A DNA stretch of 63,000 nt from Cristatella mucedo (Eukaryota > Bryozoa > Phylactolaemata > Cristatellidae), in contig WPIO01000109.1 of the NCBI GenBank assembly GCA_009760855.2, positions 1,204,501 through 1,267,500 of the forward strand. Reading direction: 5' to 3'. Shown one piece after another: positions 56,655-63,000 of this stretch. Each line of letters starts with the position of its first letter. Within the stretch, counting starts at the first letter, position 1. The translations under genes and the position numbers were made by a program. The notes beneath the pieces were generated by a model. That model made no database searches and was not told the DNA's origin. It was given only the letters and a program-made list of their open reading frames with translations.

Positions 56655-58050
56655 AGACTTGCAGCTATTTTCATAGCCAGATGCAGTGCCCTTTTCGCTT
56701 TTTTTAGCCCAGCCAAAAGGGAATTACAATAATCAAGCCAAGACAAAAACTAAGGAGCTAATTAAATCTAGTTTCTGCTAGATATTTTGGAAGAAGGCTG
56801 TAATAATAGATAGGGATCTGTTTCGATTGCTAGCTGTAAAAGCAGTCTCCTGAATGAAGCTTTTAAAATGCAGGCAGCTGTCGAAAATGTCTTCTAAATT
56901 GTGAGCACCTGTTACGGTCGTACAATAGCATCGCCTATTAGACCTGCAAAGCCTCCCAATTCAACCACAGGCTTAGGATGCCCTATAAGCAGTAGTTGGG
57001 TTTTATTATTATTTAGTTTTAAGAAATTTTTGGACATCCAGGATCGAATGTCGGCAAGGCAAGCATTCATTTTATCAGTTGCTGCAGCAAATTCTGACGG
57101 TTTTAATGATAAATACAGCTGAGTACCCTCAGCATAAAAGTGATATAATATCCCATGAGCCTTCCTAATATTATTCGGGGATTGAGTATACATGGAGAAC
57201 AACAAGAGACCGAGGATGGATCCTTGTGGACTTCAGATGTGAGCCGTCACTCGTGTAAGACCTGACCCCACACGCCACGGATTGAATACAATCAGACAAG
57301 TACGTTTTAAACCATGCCAGTGCCTGGTCAGCTAGACCGATCTATGTTCTCAATCGTACAACTAGGGCATCGTAATCAAGGTGTCGAAGGCAGCCGATAG
57401 ATCTAGCAGAGATAGGGCAGTGACGTCCCAATCATCATTACCACATAGAATGCCATTGTTTCTATTAGGGAGACAAGTTGCAGTGGAGTGCTGCCTCTTG
57501 AATCCTGATTAAGGTGTTTCTGACATTCAATTATCTTCCATATGTGAAACCGGTTGCTTCGCGACAATTTGTTTTAAGAATGTTTGACAAAAAAGGATGA
57601 AGTAAAAATGAACAAAAGTTTGCAAGAACTTTTGCATCTAATCCAGGCTTTTTAAGTATCGGTCTAACGATTGCCGATTTGAATGGCTTGGGTAGGACAC
57701 CTTTTCCAAAGAAGCATTACAAATCTCGGTTATGGCAGTGAAATGTCCGTCAGCCTGTGAAGACCACAGAGGTGATGGTATAGGGTCTTCAAGAGACGAG
57801 CTCTTTTTACTAGACCTTTCTAAGGCAGCCACATCTCATGCAGAAACCTCGGAAAACCACTTAAGGGAGGTCACAGGTTCACAATTGCTGTACCGAGAGG
57901 GGGCTTTATAAAGGCACGAATGTGCACAGTGCTCTCATTAAAGAACAGTGAACACTGTTCGACTCAGCCGTTAATATCTGGGGAGTCAGACCTGTCAGCA
58001 TCGGCCAATACATTTTTTGCAGTCTTACAAGTCTGTTTAGGGCCCGACTG
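56655..58050 (-). mobile_element. LINE-B copy, RT region
   Basis: The minus-strand frame 57205-56912 reads FYAEGTQLYLSLKPSEFAAA (motif C degenerate, YAEG), TDKMNACLADIRSWMSKNFL and KLNNNKTQLLLIGHPKPV. The frame 57832-57638 (SSKKSSSLEDPIPSPLWSS) matches the 38.5-kb LINE-B copy, and similarity extends to about 58050. The 3' part is cut where the LINE-A copy's tail begins at 56650. The element lacks its endonuclease. Confidence 0.85.
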
Positions 58051-58685
58051 GCAGGATATCAATTGACTGCAAAATATACTGGGACTTAAGTCAGTGGCAC
58101 TTTGTACAAGAGACAAGGGTGCTCTGCTTCAGGATGCTAACAAGTGGTGGCAACATGAAGCACAAGGCAGATCCCTCAGACTAGGAAAGCAGCTGTGTCA
58201 ACAAGAACTGCTGCCACCATCACAGACAGGGAGACTGGAAGGCTAACGAAAGTAATCCACACACCTTATTTAGTCTTTAGGAACAACAAGTCACTCGAGC
58301 TGCACTGGCATGGCCACGTGGCATCGAGTGATCGAGCTGATTGAGGGGAGAGCAGGGCCTGTGAAGGGTGGCAGTCGAAGAATCTGATTTCGGAAGGCCT
58401 AGCGATCTACTGCCTGGCTGACCAAACCTATTAGGGACTACTTCTATGAGCGATTATGTCTAGGAGTGACTACACCGATTAGAGGCCAGACCAGCTGTAG
58501 CACACAGGAAAGCCAACTGGCTGGATTGGTGCTCGGAGCAGTAGTATCAGAATGCTTCGGCTTTAGCCCCTAGTACAGCTCGTTGCAAGCATGCCAGCCG
58601 GTTGGCAAATTCGTGAGTCATGTTTGCCGATCAAGATATGCAGATTATACCCAGTGTTCAATATAATTCATTGAATATAACTCAT
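58051..58685. other. No recognised feature
   Basis: Unassigned sequence between LINE-B and the chimeric SINE. Confidence 0.4.
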
Positions 58686-58815
58686 TTGAATAGCGCCCAA
58701 GAGAACTTAATCTCTATTCAGGCGCTTCACATATGTGTTGGGGCTCGAGCCCACGACCTCAGTCAGACCTTGATCGTGGCGAGCACCTTAACCACTACAC
58801 CAAACCAGCTCGACG
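58686..58815 (-). mobile_element. Chimeric SINE: tRNA-like head joined to LINE-A tail (SINE-L)
   Basis: On the minus strand the head has A box TGGTGTAGTGGTTAAGGTG (58802-58784) and B box GGGCTCGAGCCC (58752-58741). Immediately after it come CAACACATATGTGAAGCGCC, a loop with AGAGATTAAGTTCTCT, and GGGCGCTATTC, which is the LINE-A 3' stem-loop. There is no other body. Total length is about 130 bp. A Pol III promoter plus a LINE tail is the standard design of a SINE mobilised by that LINE. The AT-rich sequence beyond 58686 may be its decayed tail. Confidence 0.82.
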
Positions 58816-59052
58816 AATAGACACCGATGAGACAGCTGAGCAGAAGCAGTATTAGCAAGTGCTGTCAGCCCAGACTCAATGGCAGCCGAGTACCAGCCGA
58901 ATAAACTCGATTGGTCAACGTGGGCTCCGGCTACGAAAAGCCGGGACAAACTAGAGAGAAGCACTCTGCTTCTCAGGTCTCTAGATGTGCACAGAAACCA
59001 CTGCCTGTACCTGTCCAACCGACCTGAGCCTGCAGGCCGAACCGAGGCAGAG

Positions 59053-59160
59053 GCCCCTCCCTACATTACAGCCAGGCAATTACCTGCCATCATCATTCAC
59101 ATGAATGCCCCTCCCTGCATAACAGCCAGGCAATTACCTGCCATCATCAATCACATGAAA
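59053..59160. repeat. 54-bp tandem duplication
   Basis: The unit beginning GCCCCTCCCT occurs at 59053 and 59107 with about four differences. A plus-strand frame (58879-59208) reads through both as APPxITARQLPAIIxHM, but no other evidence says it is coding. Confidence 0.9.
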
Positions 59161-59214
59161 GGAATTCGCACAGCAGCGATGGCCACTACTGCCAGTGCGT
59201 CCCGATGAGCCAGC

Positions 59215-60115
59215 CGAGCCGATCCAGAAATTGAAAATGTTGAATATCAAAATCTGCACAGCCAGCACATGTCCAGTTGAAACTGTAGGTAATCTATGTA
59301 TCCTGCTTCGAAGTGGCCTTTCATTAGGCGACGACATTAGCTCCACTGTCCAGTCTGCCGACGTTCAGTTACATAAAGTTGCTGACATTCGGGCTTGCTT
59401 AGACACGGATAATAGGTCTAACATAGTCCACACACTTGCGACATCTCGCATTAACTTCTGTAACTCGCTGCTAGATGGTCTACCAGCATGTGCAATCAGG
59501 GGTTTACCACTGGTGCTTTACTCTGCAGCTAGGCTAGTCTGTCATGAGCTTCGCAGTTGCCATATTGCACCACTTCTCGCCGACCTGTTTTGGCTCTCAG
59601 TGAAGTAGCTCATCGATCTCAAACTTCTGTCACTCACTTTTCAGCCCCTGTTATCTTTGGCTCCAAAAAAGCTAATACATTTACTTCACCGGGCTAAGCA
59701 CCGTACCACTACCTTTTGAGAATCCAATCGTGTGCCTTGTATGAACCTTAAATTCTTTGTAGGCCATGCTTTTAGTTAGCATGTATTCGGAGCCTGGAAC
59801 TCTCTTCAACTGCCGTTAAAACGTCCACGTACTTGGACAATATTTAAAAAGGAATGTAAAAACGTATCGATGTATCACATATTGGTGTATTCACGTAATT
59901 CGTCCTTGGTGTGGTATTGCATGCTGACACTTGTATATTCTTCCACTTATCAGATTTGAATGCTGACCCTGTGCATGTCACCTCTGAACATGCTTGTTTT
60001 GATTGAGCTTGCTACCTACCACTAACCCTTCAATCGTCCTTCCTTTGCAGCAAATGTACAATGCCTAGAAGGAGATTTGAGTTGTTTTGGGGTGCTATAA
60101 CAAATATTGTATTTT
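59215..60115 (+). mobile_element. LINE-A copy, diverged 3' half
   Basis: The frame 59195-59608 keeps ICTASTCPVETVGNLCILL, DVQLHKVADIRACLDTDN, FCNSLLDGLPACAIRGLPLV and SCHIAPLLADLFWLSVK. The 3' end at 60050-60110 has a strongly altered stem-loop and no (ATT)n tail, indicating an old copy. Confidence 0.88.
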
Positions 60116-60924
60116 CTTCATTAATATGAAGGTAGCAACCGAGAGATTCGTAGAATTATCTTGCCACAGTAAGAACTAACCGGTGGACAGTGTAAATGTG
60201 TCTGGGCTGGGTGAAGCTTATTCGTCTGGGTGCTTGTAACAATATGTAATACGTGGCTCTCTTTAAGCATGTACATGCAATACTGAGTATTTAAAATAGG
60301 AGTCAGCAACGAGTAAGTTAGCTCTTTTCATTAAAAAAATGCGTTGAATGCTAAAAATATATCGTCTCATTTGATGAAGAAGTTAGCAGCCAAGTAGCAG
60401 CTTGCTTGCTGCACCACCTGAGTCTGCTGTAGACTGGTCGTCCATGATTAAAGCTTAACAACTAAAGAGATTGCTCTGGCTTAAAGTGAGGCCTAAACAA
60501 TGAGCAAACATAATTGCCAAAATGTAAGAAAACAGGAAACTATCTAACAGATAAAACTTATATTGATACCCTGGAGAATATTTCTGGAGGATTGCACTAT
60601 GCACAGGTAATTTACACTCAATAATTTCATCCATAAATACCAACTAATGTATATAGAGTCGACTAGACTTATAAGAATAAGCCTGGGCCGGCAAAAGGCC
60701 ATTCTTACAGGCCGAGTGTTGCTATATGTGGAATGAGACTACAGCTAGAGTAAATCTGGACTCGTAACTGCTATTCCTAAATATGGATGTTCCTATATCC
60801 GATATTCTTGTGTGCAGTGTTGACTGTATGGCCCACCTGTAAATTTTAAAATCCAAAATTAGATGTACTTAATATTTACAAAAGAAAAGATTTAACAATC
60901 CCAGAAATGGATAACCTAGTTTTT
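60116..60924. other. No recognised feature
   Basis: AT-rich sequence with short open frames, none assignable. Confidence 0.4.
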
Positions 60925-62090
60925 CTAGGTCCGGTTCTTTTCACGGTTTATACTCTCCCTCTCGCTGATGTGATTGCCAAGCACAATCTAGACTTTTACT
61001 TTTATCCGGATGACACTCAGTTGTATCTTCGCTTTGATCCCTCCCAGCCTTCGAGCACCTCCAATTTTCTCAACTCACTTGCTGCATGTATTGATGACAT
61101 CCGCACATGGATGGCAGCAAATTTTCTAAAACTAAATGATGATAAAACTAACTTACTGGTTATGAGCAAACCCAGAGTGATTCACAAATTGGAAAGGCAG
61201 AAGCTCAAAATTGGCTCTGCCAGCATATCTCCAGTTGAATCAGCTTGAAATCTAAGTGTCATATTCCAAAGCAACCTCTCGTTAGACGACCATATCAGCT
61301 CCACAGGCGAATCAGCCTATTATCAGCTTCATAGCGTTGCTAAAATTCGGGCTTGTTTAGATAAGGAGACCACATCCAAGTTGGTCCATGCATTCATGAC
61401 ATCCCGTCTCGACTTCTTCAACTCACTGCTCGCTGGCCAACTGTGATCAGGCGATTGCAGCTGGTGCAAAACTTTGCAGCTAGGCTTGTCTGTCGTGAGC
61501 ATTCCAGTTGCTACATTACTCCACTTCTCGCCGACCTGCACTGGCTACCAGTCAAGCAACGGATTGACTTCAAGGTTTTGTCGCTCTCTTTTAGGTCACT
61601 TCATTTTTTGGCTCCAGCCTATCTCTCAGATCTACTCCTCCTACAGGCAAAGCATCGTACCACCAGCTTTTCGGAATCCAACATACAACAAATACACCAT
61701 ATAAACCTTAAATCCTTTGGAGACCGTGCATTTAATTCGTATGCTCCCAAAGCCTGGAACTCCCTCCCGACCTGCTTCAGAGCATCCCCTGACCTGACCA
61801 CATTTAAAAAGAACTTACAAACACACCGTTGAGGACAGCATTTAGTGGGTCCATGCGATTCGTCCTTGATGTGCTTATGCTTGCTGACACTGTGCATGCT
61901 GCCACTAACAACATTTGCATGCTGACCCTGAGCATGTCACTCCTAACCGTGGTATTCATTTTGTTTGTTTATCAAGCATGATTTTACTTACCATTCAATT
62001 GCATTTCTCTTTGCAGCGAATGTAAAGCGCATAGAAAGAGATTAAGTTCTCTGATGGTGCTTTATTGAGTGCATTATTATTATTATTCCT
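60925..62090 (+). mobile_element. LINE-A copy from RT motif B to tail
   Basis: The frame 60907-61248 carries GPVLFTVYTLPLADVIAKHN, FYFYPDDTQLYLRFD (YPDD, as in the 46.4-47.8 kb copy), WMAANFLKLNDDKTNLLVM and SASISPVESA. After a stop near 61249 the thumb and C-terminus continue at 61443-61832 ([37 protein letters not shown]). The 3' end and (ATT)n are at 62020-62087. Confidence 0.92.
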
Positions 62091-62629
62091 TTTTATACAC
62101 TCAACAGCTACACAAATATTTGCTTCTGGTAACGATTTCAGTTCAGCATGTCGACATTTTTATTTACCCACATATTTATCCCGCAGTAGCAAATATCATC
62201 GATGAACTTAATTTTTCCATGCTCCGGACTGGTCTGAACCAATTGCTATTATTGGCACAACAAGAGGGCTGACCGCATGGGTAGAGGGTGGTAGTACAGC
62301 TAGGTCATGAAGTAGGGCAGGTGACCTAATTCAATACATTTATCTAATAGCTTTAATACCACCCTAGTCTTATAAACATCTAACGAGTTTTCTAGGGTGG
62401 TATTATGCACTTCCTACGGAGGTTAGCAGACGAAGTGAAATAGCCCAAACCATTACTTTTTAATGCCAGGAGGTCATTACAAAATTTACATGGTGATTCT
62501 TATCTTTTTAGCAGATATGAATCCCACTTAGTCAAAAGAACTAATCCCGGTAACAGCCTAGTACCAAAGTCTTGCGTTGGGGATTGCTTCTTCAAACCGG
62601 CTTTAGGTACCGAGATAAAGTCCTTGCTG
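62091..62629. other. No recognised gene; small inverted repeat
   Basis: A 13-bp perfect inverted repeat (AATACCACCCTAG at 62355-62367, complement at 62392-62404, 24-bp loop) is the only structure seen. Confidence 0.5.
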
Positions 62630-62704
62630 GTTGAACAGCCTCTTTGTATAGCGACAGAAAAGCCTTTATGGTTACCACCACAGCTCTCAGCAGCATTAAA
62701 AGAT
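62630..62704 (-). mobile_element. SINE-T partial copy (3' part)
   Basis: gaacagcctctttgtatagcgacagaaaagcc is the SINE-T end on the minus strand, followed by part of the body. The head is missing and a plus-strand SINE-T begins immediately to the right. Confidence 0.75.
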
Positions 62705-62890
62705 CGCCAACCAAAGTGAGCCGTGATGGCACACTAGGTAAGGCGAATGCTTTCACGACCTCGGTCCCAAGGTCGTGTGTTTGATTCCTGCAGTGGGCGA
62801 TTCTTTATCGCCCCTGCAAGTGGTGGTGATAGCCGAAAAGGCTCTTCTGTGGCTACATAAAATAAGGCTGTTTAATCAGCTAGGATATAT
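62705..62890 (+). mobile_element. tRNA-derived SINE copy (SINE-T), best preserved
   Basis: A box TGGCACACTAGGTAAGGCG (62727-62745) and B box GTTTGATTCC (62779-62788) are followed by the body gcaagtggtggtgatagcc and the end aataaggctgtttaatcagcta. This is the best reference copy of the family here. Confidence 0.87.
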
Positions 62891-62988
62891 GTATTTACCA
62901 CAGGATTCACACCCACGGCGTCGGGACCAAGGTCATAAAAAGTACAGGCTTTACATAGAGAGCCATCACTGCTCACGATGGTGCTGAA
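62891..62988 (-). mobile_element. SINE-T partial copy (head)
   Basis: Minus strand: GATGGCTCTCTATGTAAAGC, then GACCTTGGTCCCGACG, then GGGTGTGAATCC resembles the SINE-T head with a mutated A box. Only the head is present. It faces the adjacent full copy. Confidence 0.65.
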
Positions 62989-63000
62989 ATGGGAGTTACC

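Noticed and set aside
62727-62790. Possible functional tRNA genes in the SINE heads
   Set aside because: A and B boxes are present, but clover-leaf pairing is poor and the same sequence recurs with a shared non-tRNA body, so these are SINEs.

Overview
The window is nuclear DNA of an animal, most likely an invertebrate. No bacterial-style gene packing is visible. It contains one split gene with consensus GT/AG introns, surrounded by decayed non-LTR retrotransposons with (ATT)n or (ATTAC)n tails, tRNA-derived SINEs and many microsatellites. Laccase-type multicopper oxidases with this exon style are known from invertebrate animals; the sequence alone does not let me name the phylum.

The only convincing host gene lies on the minus strand between about 31256 and 12587. 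Seven exons can be chained by reading frame and splice phase into about 634 residues of a secreted laccase-like multicopper oxidase: signal peptide, three cupredoxin domains and all four copper-binding motifs. No stop or frameshift was seen in any exon. Two parts are uncertain: the join between exons 5 and 6, where a small exon may be missing, and the end of the protein beyond the good splice donor after exon 7.

Most of the rest is mobile DNA. LINE-A, a CR1/L2-type element with a conserved 3' stem-loop and an (ATT)n tail, has about 26 recognisable copies, all broken. LINE-B, a second CR1-type family with an APE endonuclease and an apparent (ATTAC)n end, has one long copy at 36.8-40.1 kb, one at 56.7-58.05 kb and three 3' fragments. 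A degenerate R2-like element with a restriction-enzyme-like endonuclease lies at 52.0-53.65 kb. A tRNA-derived SINE family has about eight copies. At 58.7 kb there is a different, compact SINE: a tRNA-like promoter joined directly to the LINE-A 3' tail, so it probably uses the LINE-A machinery.

Region by region: 0-12 kb is LINE-A remnants and unrecognised DNA; 12.6-31.3 kb is the laccase gene, with LINE-A copies, an 8-bp satellite and a 66-bp perfect palindrome in its introns; 31-47.9 kb is LINE-rich with nested insertions; 48.2-48.7 kb is a (CT)n block; 50.5-51.4 kb holds a diverged direct duplication whose two copies share an open frame; 52-53.65 kb is the R2-like element; 54-62 kb is LINE-A, LINE-B and the chimeric SINE; and 62.6-63 kb is a cluster of SINEs in alternating orientation. 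Four pairs of LINE-A copies are joined tail-to-head on the same strand without a visible gap, the pattern expected from reverse-transcriptase template jumping.
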